NCBI RefSeq assembly: GCF_000010165.1
Contig: NC_012491.1
Span: 6,232,437-6,296,436, forward strand
From: Brevibacillus brevis NBRC 100599
Lineage (GTDB): Bacteria > Bacillota > Bacilli > Brevibacillales > Brevibacillaceae
Direction: 5' to 3'
DNA length: 64,000 bases
In this document: one piece after another, positions 8,221 to 16,510 of the stretch
How positions within the stretch are numbered: the first letter of the stretch is position 1
Layout of the letters: each line of letters starts with the position of its first letter
Notes under the pieces: model-generated
The model's database searches: none
What the model was told of the DNA's origin: nothing
The model's input: only the letters and a program-made list of their open reading frames with translations
Position numbers and translations under genes: made by a program

Positions 8221-9060
8221 ATGAACAACGATAAGGACAAGCGAAAAGAATTGGGGTTGTTTTTAAAATCGCGGCGTTCCCGGCTTTCTCCAGAGCAATT
8301 TGGCTTGTCCAAAGGTCCAAGAAGGAAGGTCCAAGGCTTACGGAGAGAAGAATTAGCGCAGATTGCTGGGATCGGGCTTACGTGGTATACGTGGCTGGAG
8401 CAGGGAAAAGACATTCAAGTATCGACCCAGGTGCTTGATAGTCTTGTGACGGTAATGAAGCTCGATACTGAGGAGCGAAATCATTTGTTTATGCTCGCCC
8501 ACGGGCAACTGCCTGTTGAACAAACAACCTCATTTGAAGCAGGAATTACAAAGATCATGCAAAACTTCATGAACGATTTCGAAATGTGTCCGGCTTATGC
8601 AACGGATCAGCGGTGGGATATATTGATGTGGAATAAAGCTGCACAGTTGGTGTTCGGGGATTTTGAAAAAATGAATAAGAAAGAACGTAACGCAGTCTGG
8701 CGATGTTTCGCGTCAACCGACTATCGAAAACTTATGGGCGATTGGGAAAGCCACGCCAAACGTCTTCTAGGGCAATTTCGTTCTACCAGTACACCGTTCG
8801 TCGGGGAGGACTGGTTTAAAGAGCTCGTCGGCGAACTGATGGAACTCAGTCCTGAATTCAGAGAATGGTGGCCGCGTTACGATATACAGGGTACTCCCAT
8901 CGGGACAAAACAGATCAATCATCCGACTGCGGGTACAATGACGATGGAGCATATGACATTTCGGGTGTACGATGCCCCCGAGTTGAAATTAACCATTTAT
9001 CGCCCTTTGAAAGAGAACGATTCAATAAATAAATTGAACCTCTTGATGAATGGTGGGTAA
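8221..9060 (+). CDS. XRE-family regulator with MmyB-like ligand domain
   Basis: A 279-residue regulator. The N-terminus (about 10-70) has the helix-turn-helix with the family hallmark VQGLRREELAQIAGIGLTWY and WLEQGKDI. The remainder (about 105-270) is the MmyB-type ligand-binding domain (DILMWNKAAQLVFGDF and, at the end, LTIYRPL). Members typically repress a neighbouring transporter or catabolic operon and respond to small ligands. It is transcribed away from the MFS-CMD-amidohydrolase operon. A GGAGGG site lies eight bases before the ATG. Confidence 0.88.
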   Translation: MNNDKDKRKELGLFLKSRRSRLSPEQFGLSKGPRRKVQGLRREELAQIAGIGLTWYTWLEQGKDIQVSTQVLDSLVTVMKLDTEERNHLFMLAHGQLPVEQTTSFEAGITKIMQNFMNDFEMCPAYATDQRWDILMWNKAAQLVFGDFEKMNKKERNAVWRCFASTDYRKLMGDWESHAKRLLGQFRSTSTPFVGEDWFKELVGELMELSPEFREWWPRYDIQGTPIGTKQINHPTAGTMTMEHMTFRVYDAPELKLTIYRPLKENDSINKLNLLMNGG

Positions 9061-9143
9061 AGTCTGTGCCTCACCAAAAGATCGGTGAGGACATCCAATT
9101 TGGTACATTGTAACAATTAATTCAAATTTTACACAAAAAAGTC

Positions 9144-9171
9144 TAATTTTTGTAAACCCTTATACCGATAC
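9144..9171 (+). promoter_or_regulatory. Candidate SigD (FliA-type) promoter of the chemoreceptor gene
   Basis: TAAT at 9144-9147 and ACCGATAC at 9164-9171 with a 16-base spacer approach the motility sigma-factor consensus TAAA-N15-GCCGATAT. It lies about 50 bases upstream of a methyl-accepting chemotaxis protein gene, the expected regulon for this sigma factor. Confidence 0.5.
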
Positions 9172-9219
9172 ACTGAAATATAAAGATAAATAAACAAATC
9201 TGGATGGAGAGAATTCATT

Positions 9220-11244
9220 ATGGCTGGAGTGGACATTAAAAAAGGGTTTCAGTGGAAAATCGGTCAAAAATTATTTGCGGTTTTTCTCATTTTGGTTTTG
9301 GTCCCAAGTATTCTGATTGGCTACTTCTCGTATCGTTCAGCTACTCAAACATTAGATGTTCAACTACTCAATTCAGCTAATAAACAGGTCGAAAACCTCA
9401 GCACGATTATTGATCGTGTAGTTGTGCCCATCATGAAAGACACAGATGTTCTAGCAAGATCACTGCCTCAAAGCGTTTATCAAGACATGATAAAGGATGA
9501 AAAGACGAATTTGGCGTCAAATCAACAGGTGCAATCGACCCTTAAGCAGTTTAAAGCTGTGCATACCGATGATACCGAAGTGATTGGACTTGCCACCGAA
9601 GATGGACGCTTTGCGATGGAGCCGCAAAGTCCATTATCAAAAGAGTATGATGCTCGCACGCGAGAATGGTACACAAAAGCGATGGAACAGAAGGGTCAAG
9701 TGATTATTTCCAAACCCTATGTATCAGCCGCCTCTAAAAATATTGTGGTATCGGTAGCAAAAACTACGGACGATGGCCATGGAGTTGCCGTAGTAAATTT
9801 ATCGTTGAAAAAGTATGTGACTGATACCGTTAATGCGGCAAAAGTAGGGACGCAAGGTTTCGCGTTTATCCTGGATGAGAGTCAGAAGGTTATTACCCAT
9901 CCAACCATTGCTGCTGGAGAAGTGCCTCAAGATGACAGCTACAAATCATTTTATGAGCAGCAATCGGGAGTACTGTCAGCCCAAATCGACGGAAAACCTT
10001 CCCGGATCGTCTTTACCACGAACAAGATAACCGGCTGGAAAATAGCCGGCGTGCTTTATGACAGCGAACTTGACGAGCTGAAGAAGCCAATTATTACACA
10101 AACAGTTGGGATGATTATCAGCTCCGTTTTATTGTCGCTTGTCATTTTGTACGTGATCAACCGGATTTTTGTACACCCGTTAAAACAAATGACGCGTTTA
10201 TCCAAGCAATTGGCAGCAGGGAACCTTGCAGAAACCCACATTACTGTGAAAAACAGAGATGAGTTGGGAGATTTGGCGCAAGCCTTCAACTCTCTTGCCC
10301 TCCAATTGCACCAACTCATCGAAGACCTGCTGAAAAATGCGCAAAATCTTAATCAAGTTACGGACGTGTTAAATTCGGAAGTGACTGAGGTTGCCAATGC
10401 CTCCTCAAAAATCGCTGAAATGAACAGCCGGGTTACCAAGGGTTCGATGGATCAGGCCCAGGGAATTTCGGAGATATCCCGGACGATGCAAGAAAGCGTG
10501 CTTGCTGTGAGCAATTTTGCCGAAGTAGCTTCAGAAATCGGCGAAATTACGGAACAAACGCATCAGAGAGCAAAAGAAGGAACTTCGATTGTCTCAGATT
10601 CACTGAATCAAATGAGGACAATTAATTCGGCTGTTTTGCACTCTTCCAATCTCGTGGAAACACTCATGCAAAAAACAATGGAAATTGATAATTTTGCCAC
10701 TGTCATTAATGAAATCGCCAATCAAACCAATCTCTTGTCTCTCAACGCCAGCATAGAAGCAGCGCGTGCGGGAGAACATGGCAGAGGTTTTGCCGTTGTT
10801 GCTGAAGAAGTGAAAAAGCTTGCCGTACAATCCGCTGATTCTGCTACACAAATTACCAATCTGATTTTGGAGATCAATAAAGAAACCAGAAAATCTGTGG
10901 AATCGTTGACGATGGTGCAGCAGGAAGTTGAAGACGGATTGAACCTAAGCTCCAAAGTGGAAACCCTGCTTTCCGATATCATTGAAGATATGGCTAAAAT
11001 CAATGATGAAATACAAAATCTAAGCAGCATTTCGGAAGAGGTTGCAGCGGGTTCCGAGGAAGTGAGCGCATCGGTTGAAGATCTTTCGAATATTGCCAAT
11101 TCCAACTCCAGAGATTCCAGCGATACTCTGTCCAATATTGAAAAACAACAAGAATCTTTGCATGAATTAATGGAACAAGTGAAAATTGTCCTGGATACCG
11201 CACAACAAATCAGGAATAATGTGCAAAACTATAAACTTCGTTAG
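9220..11244 (+). CDS. Methyl-accepting chemotaxis protein with dCache sensor
   Basis: A 674-residue transmembrane chemoreceptor. Membrane helices at about 17-37 and 290-310 flank an extracellular double-Cache sensor (YDARTREWYTKAMEQKG and IISKPYVSA are typical ligand-pocket motifs). A HAMP linker follows (KQMTRLSKQLAAGNLAE), then a long coiled coil whose hairpin tip is NEIANQTNLLSLNASIEAAR with RGFAVVAEEVKKLA after it. Such receptors bind small molecules, often amino or organic acids, and control CheA. The ligand is unknown. It may be co-transcribed with the acetolactate decarboxylase gene 35 bases downstream. Confidence 0.93.
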   Translation: MAGVDIKKGFQWKIGQKLFAVFLILVLVPSILIGYFSYRSATQTLDVQLLNSANKQVENLSTIIDRVVVPIMKDTDVLARSLPQSVYQDMIKDEKTNLASNQQVQSTLKQFKAVHTDDTEVIGLATEDGRFAMEPQSPLSKEYDARTREWYTKAMEQKGQVIISKPYVSAASKNIVVSVAKTTDDGHGVAVVNLSLKKYVTDTVNAAKVGTQGFAFILDESQKVITHPTIAAGEVPQDDSYKSFYEQQSGVLSAQIDGKPSRIVFTTNKITGWKIAGVLYDSELDELKKPIITQTVGMIISSVLLSLVILYVINRIFVHPLKQMTRLSKQLAAGNLAETHITVKNRDELGDLAQAFNSLALQLHQLIEDLLKNAQNLNQVTDVLNSEVTEVANASSKIAEMNSRVTKGSMDQAQGISEISRTMQESVLAVSNFAEVASEIGEITEQTHQRAKEGTSIVSDSLNQMRTINSAVLHSSNLVETLMQKTMEIDNFATVINEIANQTNLLSLNASIEAARAGEHGRGFAVVAEEVKKLAVQSADSATQITNLILEINKETRKSVESLTMVQQEVEDGLNLSSKVETLLSDIIEDMAKINDEIQNLSSISEEVAAGSEEVSASVEDLSNIANSNSRDSSDTLSNIEKQQESLHELMEQVKIVLDTAQQIRNNVQNYKLR

Positions 11245-11279
11245 CAACAAATTTTATATATAAAGGTGGAGTGAAAAAC

Positions 11280-12137
11280 ATGAAAAAAAATATCATCACT
11301 TCTATCACATCTCTGGCTCTCGTTGCCGGGCTGTCTTTGACTGCTTTTGCAGCTACAACGGCTACTGTACCAGCACCACCTGCCAAGCAGGAATCCAAAC
11401 CTGTGGTTGCCGCTAATCCGGCACCAAAAAATGTACTGTTTCAATACTCAACGATCAATGCACTCATGCTTGGACAGTTTGAAGGGGACTTGACTTTGAA
11501 AGACCTGAAGCTACGAGGCGATATGGGGCTTGGTACCATCAATGATCTCGATGGAGAGATGATTCAGATGGGTACAAAATTCTACCAGATCGACAGCACC
11601 GGAAAATTATCCGAGCTGCCAGAAAGTGTGAAAACTCCATTTGCGGTTACTACACATTTCGAGCCGAAAGAAAAAACTACATTAACCAATGTGCAAGATT
11701 ACAATCAATTAACAAAAATGCTTGAGGAGAAATTTGAAAACAAGAACGTCTTTTATGCCGTAAAGCTGACCGGTACCTTTAAGATGGTAAAGGCTAGAAC
11801 AGTTCCAAAACAAACCAGACCTTATCCGCAGCTGACTGAAGTAACCAAAAAACAATCCGAGTTTGAATTTAAAAATGTTAAGGGAACCCTGATTGGCTTC
11901 TATACGCCAAATTATGCAGCAGCCCTGAATGTTCCCGGATTCCATCTCCACTTCATCACAGAGGATAAAACAAGTGGCGGACACGTATTAAATCTGCAAT
12001 TTGACAACGCGAATCTGGAAATTTCTCCGATCCATGAGTTTGATGTACAATTGCCGCACACAGATGATTTTGCCCACTCTGATCTGACACAAGTTACTAC
12101 TAGCCAAGTACACCAAGCTGAGTCAGAAAGAAAATAA
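11280..12137 (+). CDS. aldB: Exported alpha-acetolactate decarboxylase
   Basis: Converts 2-acetolactate to acetoin and CO2 (names budA and alsD are also used). The 285-residue precursor starts with a classical signal peptide (MKKN, hydrophobic core, cleavage near TAFA-A at about residue 24) and a Pro/Ala-rich linker, so the enzyme is secreted, unusual for the family. Zinc ligands His222, His224 and His235 are seen in GFHLHFITEDKTSGGHVL and the conserved Glu in LDGEMIQMG. From memory, the sequence is nearly the same as the exported Brevibacillus brevis enzyme used in brewing, which is the best species clue here. The ATG at 11280 is preferred over the GTG at 11271 because AGGTGG then has proper spacing. 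No acetolactate synthase gene is adjacent. Confidence 0.95.
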   Translation: MKKNIITSITSLALVAGLSLTAFAATTATVPAPPAKQESKPVVAANPAPKNVLFQYSTINALMLGQFEGDLTLKDLKLRGDMGLGTINDLDGEMIQMGTKFYQIDSTGKLSELPESVKTPFAVTTHFEPKEKTTLTNVQDYNQLTKMLEEKFENKNVFYAVKLTGTFKMVKARTVPKQTRPYPQLTEVTKKQSEFEFKNVKGTLIGFYTPNYAAALNVPGFHLHFITEDKTSGGHVLNLQFDNANLEISPIHEFDVQLPHTDDFAHSDLTQVTTSQVHQAESERK

Positions 12138-12168
12138 AGCAGCCTCATGCGAGAAATTTAGCGAGGAC

Positions 12169-12207
12169 ATGAAAAAGCTGGCCTATTATAAGTGCCAGCT
12201 TTTTCAT
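12169..12207 (+). terminator. Terminator after aldB
   Basis: ATGAAAAAGCTGGC pairs perfectly with GCCAGCTTTTTCAT around an 11-base loop. The T-run lies within the right arm, so it can act in both directions. Confidence 0.8.
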
Positions 12208-12283
12208 ATCTAGGAGTCCCCGACTTCTGCCTGGTAATTGGTGCTCTTTCCTGTACCAATAGTGTTTTTCTAATCCTGAAACT

Positions 12284-12706
12284 TCAAATCTCTATTTTTG
12301 TCTCCAAAAACTCAAGGTATTTTGGGTCATCTTCCATAAAGATCGCAATCCCGGCACCCATGTAAGCCCGGGTCAGCTCGTCTGCCGCTTTTTCAAGGTT
12401 GTCCTGTTCGTAATACAATTGCCCTAACCGAAGATGAATGTAAGGATTCCCCAGCCCCTCCGGACACTGTACAGCATTAAAGAAACACTTGAATGCCTTA
12501 TCGTAATTCTTCATTTGAAAATGGACATCCCCAATAGCCACATATATCCACGTTGCGGCCTCCCATTCTCGATGATTTTCCGGCAATAATCGGAGAGCCG
12601 CGACGTACTTATTCTTGCCCTCCTCAAGATTGCCTGCTTTCACCAAATCATCGCCTTGTTTACACAGCACGGTAATTTCGGCATGGGTGGAATCTGAAAG
12701 TTGCAT
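12284..12706 (-). CDS. Tetratricopeptide-repeat protein
   Basis: A 140-residue cytoplasmic helical protein built of TPR-like units: NLEEGKNKYVAALRLLPE, then AIGDVHFQMKNYDKAFKCFF and LGQLYYEQDNLEKAADELTR. AGGAGAG stands eight bases before the ATG. TPR proteins bind other proteins; small stand-alone ones of this form are common downstream of toxin-immunity loci in Bacillales. It is last in a minus-strand group with a gene of unknown function and a DUF4303 gene. Confidence 0.8.
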   Translation of the reverse strand: MQLSDSTHAEITVLCKQGDDLVKAGNLEEGKNKYVAALRLLPENHREWEAATWIYVAIGDVHFQMKNYDKAFKCFFNAVQCPEGLGNPYIHLRLGQLYYEQDNLEKAADELTRAYMGAGIAIFMEDDPKYLEFLETKIEI

Positions 12707-12760
12707 TGTCGATCTCTCCTATCCTTCTGCGATTTGACGCCGCCGTAGGTATTCGCCTCT

Positions 12761-13177
12761 TTACCAGCCACGCACTATTGTTTTTTGACTTTCATCAAAA
12801 ATGATTGCGCTTGGTATTTCCGCCAAATAGTCTATCGCCCAAATGATATGATTCGTGAATTCCCGTCCTTCATCAGGCGAGAATACGAAGCGGATGCGTT
12901 CGGTACAATCTGTGATTTCAGGCGGGCAATCCTTGATGGTGCTTGCAATGTAATTTACATCTGCGGCTACATTACTGCCAGTTTCAAAATGAGCTGTAAA
13001 ATTCCATCCCGGCCAACGGAGAATCAAGTATTTCTGTTTCGTAAACGGATTTGCTGATGCTCCTATTTCCAGTCCATTCTTTGTTTCAAAATCAAAGTAG
13101 GCGCTTAACTCAGAAGCAAGACGCTCATGGGAGTAAGGATCGGACGACTTCGCAAGGTAGGCATGTATTACGGACAT
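12761..13177 (-). CDS. Hypothetical protein
   Basis: Not recognised. The ATG of MSVIHAYLAKSSD is chosen because GGGGAG lies six bases upstream; an ORF start at 13246 would overlap the DUF4303 gene by 40 bases without a binding site. The 138-residue protein has a mixed alpha/beta pattern with no signal peptide or membrane segment and a Trp-rich centre (LRWPGWNFTAHFE). It lies 28 bases after the DUF4303 gene and 54 before the TPR gene, so the three are probably one unit. Size and context are like those of immunity proteins, but no direct evidence supports that. Confidence 0.65.
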   Translation of the reverse strand: MSVIHAYLAKSSDPYSHERLASELSAYFDFETKNGLEIGASANPFTKQKYLILRWPGWNFTAHFETGSNVAADVNYIASTIKDCPPEITDCTERIRFVFSPDEGREFTNHIIWAIDYLAEIPSAIIFDESQKTIVRGW

Positions 13178-13205
13178 AATATCTCCCCAATCGTATTGGA
13201 TGTTC

Positions 13206-13724
13206 TCAACCGCCAATCCAATTCTGAAATTCTTGAGCAAGTTCATTTCGGTTCAATCGGGCAATCCAATCACATTCCAGTGCATTTGTATCATCCGATA
13301 CAGTAAAGACTAATACTCCCGATTCGCTCATATCGGAGAAAAAACCTTCCTTTTTCAGTGATTCAAGAGCAGCCACGCAACACTCATAAACCTTCTCTTT
13401 ATAGTCCCTGTGTCTTTCCGCCGACTGCATACTCATCACTTCGTTATACAATAGATTGGATATATCTTTAAAACATTCAGCACCTTCAAATTCATGATCC
13501 CATTCCCCTGGACTCCAGCGATAATAAATCGCATCATCAGGGTCTCCGGCAATCATTTTGTTCAAGTGATCGGTAGAGTTTACCGCCGGACATACGGTGA
13601 TTGCATCCGAGTCGGAATACAAGGCGTAACCGCAAAAGCTTTGTCCTGCATATTTGTTTCTTACTTGCTCGAATGCAGCCCTCGCAGCCGCCTCGATTTT
13701 TAATTGCAGCACTTGAAAATCCAT
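13206..13724 (-). CDS. DUF4303 domain protein
   Basis: A 172-residue protein matching the DUF4303 layout: an N-terminal helix (AARAAFEQV), the strand FCGYALYSDSDAITVCPAVNS, the WSPGEWDHE motif and a helical C-terminus with VLVFTVSDD. The family's function is not known to me; members occur in immunity-type gene clusters. First gene of the minus-strand group that continues with an unknown gene and a TPR gene. It starts about 100 bases from boundary site D. Confidence 0.7.
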   Translation of the reverse strand: MDFQVLQLKIEAAARAAFEQVRNKYAGQSFCGYALYSDSDAITVCPAVNSTDHLNKMIAGDPDDAIYYRWSPGEWDHEFEGAECFKDISNLLYNEVMSMQSAERHRDYKEKVYECCVAALESLKKEGFFSDMSESGVLVFTVSDDTNALECDWIARLNRNELAQEFQNWIGG

Positions 13725-13822
13725 GTTCTCTCCTTTGTCCTACTTTAGTCGAGCATGTAACGACAGGATTGGAGGAGACTTCCCCCTCCGGCTTCGAGGC
13801 AACTCTCGCGGTTAAGGATAAA

Positions 13823-13859
13823 AATTTCGCTATTACTTGTGGTATGGTCAGCTTAACGG
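13823..13859 (-). repeat. rlmH-3'-end-like boundary site D (decayed)
   Basis: On the minus strand it reads CCGTTAAGCTGA, then CCATACCACAAGTAATAGCG and AAA. The first 12 bases are identical to the outer flank of boundary sites B and C. The remainder matches the rlmH end plus its downstream GCGAAA at about 18 of 25 positions. The neighbouring gene's stop codon (TGA) lies inside the shared 12-mer, so its last codons are part of the repeat. Confidence 0.5.
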
Positions 13860-14345
13860 TGCCAGCTCATCTGCGATCATTTTTTCCTTTTCCGCAAGCT
13901 CTTTCATATCATCCACCGGAACAAGCTCGGCTAATTCGTAAGCCAGCGGATCACGGGAAAACTTGTACAACTCATCCCGAAGCAGGTTCCTTTTTTCTTC
14001 GGAGGCATCTATATAAAGTTTGCGCGACTTCCTATCCTCATCCAAATCATGCAAATCGACATAGCCTGATTTTTGAGATTCCAACACAATGGCTGAAAGA
14101 TCGATTAGAGCTGAGCAGGCAATATCAAGTTCTGCTCGAAACGTACCGTTAGCATTTTTGATATCAAATCCAATACTTCCACCGCTTTTCAAGTCTCCCT
14201 CGGAAAGCAGGACATCCAGACCCAAGTCCTTTAAAATCTGATTGAGCGTCACATTCGTTGAGTCCAATTGTTCCAAATAGTCGACTAATGCCAGCGAATC
14301 ATCGGACCCGCCAATTAAATCTCCCCACCATTTGCTTATGTACAT
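13848..14345 (-). CDS. Hypothetical protein ending in boundary repeat D
   Basis: Not recognised. The ATG of MYISKWWGDLIGGSDDS is chosen for its GGGAG site seven bases upstream; a start at 14372 would add nine residues. The 165-residue acidic protein has no signal or membrane segments. Residues such as WWGDLIGGSDDSLALVDYL and a mostly helical C-terminus recall small immunity proteins of polymorphic toxin systems, but this is only an impression. Its last codons (ELAPLS-stop) are contributed by the repeat shared with sites B and C, so the native C-terminus may have been replaced on integration. Confidence 0.65.
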   Translation of the reverse strand: MYISKWWGDLIGGSDDSLALVDYLEQLDSTNVTLNQILKDLGLDVLLSEGDLKSGGSIGFDIKNANGTFRAELDIACSALIDLSAIVLESQKSGYVDLHDLDEDRKSRKLYIDASEEKRNLLRDELYKFSRDPLAYELAELVPVDDMKELAEKEKMIADELAPLS

Positions 14346-14441
14346 GTTCTTCTCCCACTTTCTTTTAAGCATGGTAATTATGCAAATAAGATCGTTTCAC
14401 TCAAAAGCATACTTATCAATGCGGCTTTCACCGAGCCACCG

Positions 14442-16115
14442 TCAGGCTATCCCCACCGACTTTTGCAGACGAATGATCAGCTCCTTGCGCGATCCCTCCG
14501 CCTTTCGAGCCAATACAGCCAGCTTCTCCACCTTGCCCCAGATCGGGTACAGTACCCGCTCGGCCTCGTCATCTGACAGAGTCTCTATTTGCTGTACGAA
14601 TAACGATAGCTTGTCTTCGCTTTCCAGCTCCGGCTGAATCTTCAGCTTTAGCGAATCGTGGGAGCGCAGCAGGCAGGCGATCAAGGTGGGAGTCGAGCGT
14701 TCCGTTATGCCATAGGTTTCGGCAAAAACGGCTGTGAACTTGTCATGCACCAGTTGATGCTCATCATCCACTAGGTTCATGTAAGCTTCAACAAGCGGAA
14801 AATACCGTTCGGACGAAAGCCCCAGCCCGAACACAGCATAGCTGCCCGGCATTACGCTTTTTTCGCTTTCCGTATCCTCGTACCATTCAAACTCTTTCAT
14901 CGCCTCACGAGCATATTCCTCCAATAAAGGATGTAGCTCGGGATAAGCCAGAGCATTTGCAAAAAAACGGTGCGTGTCCGATTTGGCTAGCCCTTTGATG
15001 GGCAAATACTCCTTCACGCTGGATTTCAACTTGATTTTGTAGCTTTTCGGGAAGTCCTTTCGGAGCAGGGAGAGAATAAACGAAATTGCCCGCTCGTACG
15101 CCCCGGCTTCTTCCTTGCGAATAACGATTGTGAAAAGGGAAAAAACATCGTTAGCCTTGCATTCGACCAATTCATGGCGCAAATGGACGTCTTCTTTCGA
15201 GAAGCTATCGCTGCCATCCTTCAGCATACGCGCGGCTTTACCGCTGCCAAGCTGCTTCGCCATCTCCAAAAAAGTCTGACCCTTGAGTTTGTTGAAGTCC
15301 GGCTCGTAACGAATAATCATTACCGCTCCGTACAGCAAAAGGTCAATAGGCTGATTCGGCTCATCCTTGTCCTCAAAAACAGCATCTGGCTTGATTACAT
15401 ACTCATTGGTCCTGTATTCAGAACGAGTGACATCATAGTAACGCGGCAAAAATACATTCTCGACCCAGTCAGTCAAAGCCCTAATGATATCTCTTCGATG
15501 CTCCGCGAGAGCCTCAACCTGCTCTTTATTCAACTCCTGAATCCGGTCAAATAAAGCTATCGTCTTTGCGGCTTGCAGTTCGGGGAACAAATGCGGATCG
15601 AGTAGATGACGCGCCAAAAAGAAGGTTTCCAGTCTGTTTGTCGGGTTAGACCCCTTCTCCAGTTTTTCCTCCATATAGGACTGAATTCGCTCCAAAAGCT
15701 GCCGCTTTTTCTCTTCATATACAGTCTCCAACACCGTTAATTCCACAAGCCCGTCCGTCGTTGCGAAGGTTCCTTGGAAGGTAAAACGGTAGTTGATCAA
15801 CGGTGACGTTTCCAGCTTGTCCAGCCTCTCCCTAACGATTTCCACCAGCAGGGGCTGAACCTCATGCAATATCTGCTCCTGGGTAAAGGGTGAGGCTTTC
15901 ATCGACTTTTTTCCTGCGGCACTTCCCACAGATTTCGAAGTTTCAATCCTAGTCCTGCCCGGCCGATAATCTAGCGTGACAAAGTTAAAGATGCCTACTT
16001 GCAGCGTGGTGCGTAAGACTACGTCCTCCGTGTCCTTTCTATTTTCTTGTTCGTCAAACCATTTATGAATCGCCGTTTTCATCTCTTCCAGCGCTTCTAT
16101 TTGTAATTTGTTCAT
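14442..16115 (-). CDS. DUF6138-type protein
   Basis: A 557-residue, strongly charged cytoplasmic protein, mostly helical by composition. I associate it with DUF6138 from its start (MNKLQIEALEEMKTAIHKWF) and internal ATTDGLVELTVLETVYEEKK, but the assignment is from memory and not certain. There is no nucleotide-binding motif, signal peptide or membrane helix. It may be co-transcribed with the upstream DUF2785 gene only if the hairpin at 16396-16432 is read through. Function unknown. Confidence 0.7.
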   Translation of the reverse strand: MNKLQIEALEEMKTAIHKWFDEQENRKDTEDVVLRTTLQVGIFNFVTLDYRPGRTRIETSKSVGSAAGKKSMKASPFTQEQILHEVQPLLVEIVRERLDKLETSPLINYRFTFQGTFATTDGLVELTVLETVYEEKKRQLLERIQSYMEEKLEKGSNPTNRLETFFLARHLLDPHLFPELQAAKTIALFDRIQELNKEQVEALAEHRRDIIRALTDWVENVFLPRYYDVTRSEYRTNEYVIKPDAVFEDKDEPNQPIDLLLYGAVMIIRYEPDFNKLKGQTFLEMAKQLGSGKAARMLKDGSDSFSKEDVHLRHELVECKANDVFSLFTIVIRKEEAGAYERAISFILSLLRKDFPKSYKIKLKSSVKEYLPIKGLAKSDTHRFFANALAYPELHPLLEEYAREAMKEFEWYEDTESEKSVMPGSYAVFGLGLSSERYFPLVEAYMNLVDDEHQLVHDKFTAVFAETYGITERSTPTLIACLLRSHDSLKLKIQPELESEDKLSLFVQQIETLSDDEAERVLYPIWGKVEKLAVLARKAEGSRKELIIRLQKSVGIA

Positions 16116-16395
16116 TGTCTCCCGCCTTTTTGCTGATCCATCTTAGCTCAATATAATCATACTATGAAAATGGGAAAGCTTGTTGGAATTGTATACGTCT
16201 GCCTGAAATCGACCAAAGCAAGCCTTAGCCCGTTCCTTTATACGAATATGCGAAGAAACTTAAGAGCGCAATGCCACTCATATGACCGTGGAATCAATTT
16301 GCTTGGGTGAGGCTTATGCACAAACGGAAGATAAGTGGGGCTATATAATAAGAAGAATCGGGATTGAAAAAAACACATTATCATCCCCGCAGAGC
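16116..16395. other. Non-coding stretch in the accessory region
   Basis: No convincing gene: short open frames on the plus strand lack binding sites and family features. A segment around 16230-16255 (CCTTTATACGAATATGCG and on) faintly resembles 20786-20810, so part of it may be old duplicated non-coding DNA. Confidence 0.35.
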
Positions 16396-16432
16396 AAAAG
16401 GGAGAACGCCATAGAGGCCGTTCTCCCTTTTA
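16396..16432 (-). terminator. Terminator after the DUF2785 gene
   Basis: AAAAGGGAGAACG and CGTTCTCCCTTTT form a perfect 13-base stem around ten bases, 80 bases after the DUF2785 stop. The T-run exists on both strands. Confidence 0.75.
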
Positions 16433-16510
16433 CGATTTTCCAAGCCTTGTATTCGCTCAGAAAAAGCTGTGTTAGACTTTGCAATAAAGCAGCTTTCGGA
16501 AAGAATGAAT

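Noticed and set aside
12180..12196. GGCCTATTATAAGTGCC resembles the rlmH att core
   Set aside because: It is the loop and inner stem of the aldB terminator, lies in the opposite orientation and lacks all flanking sequence.
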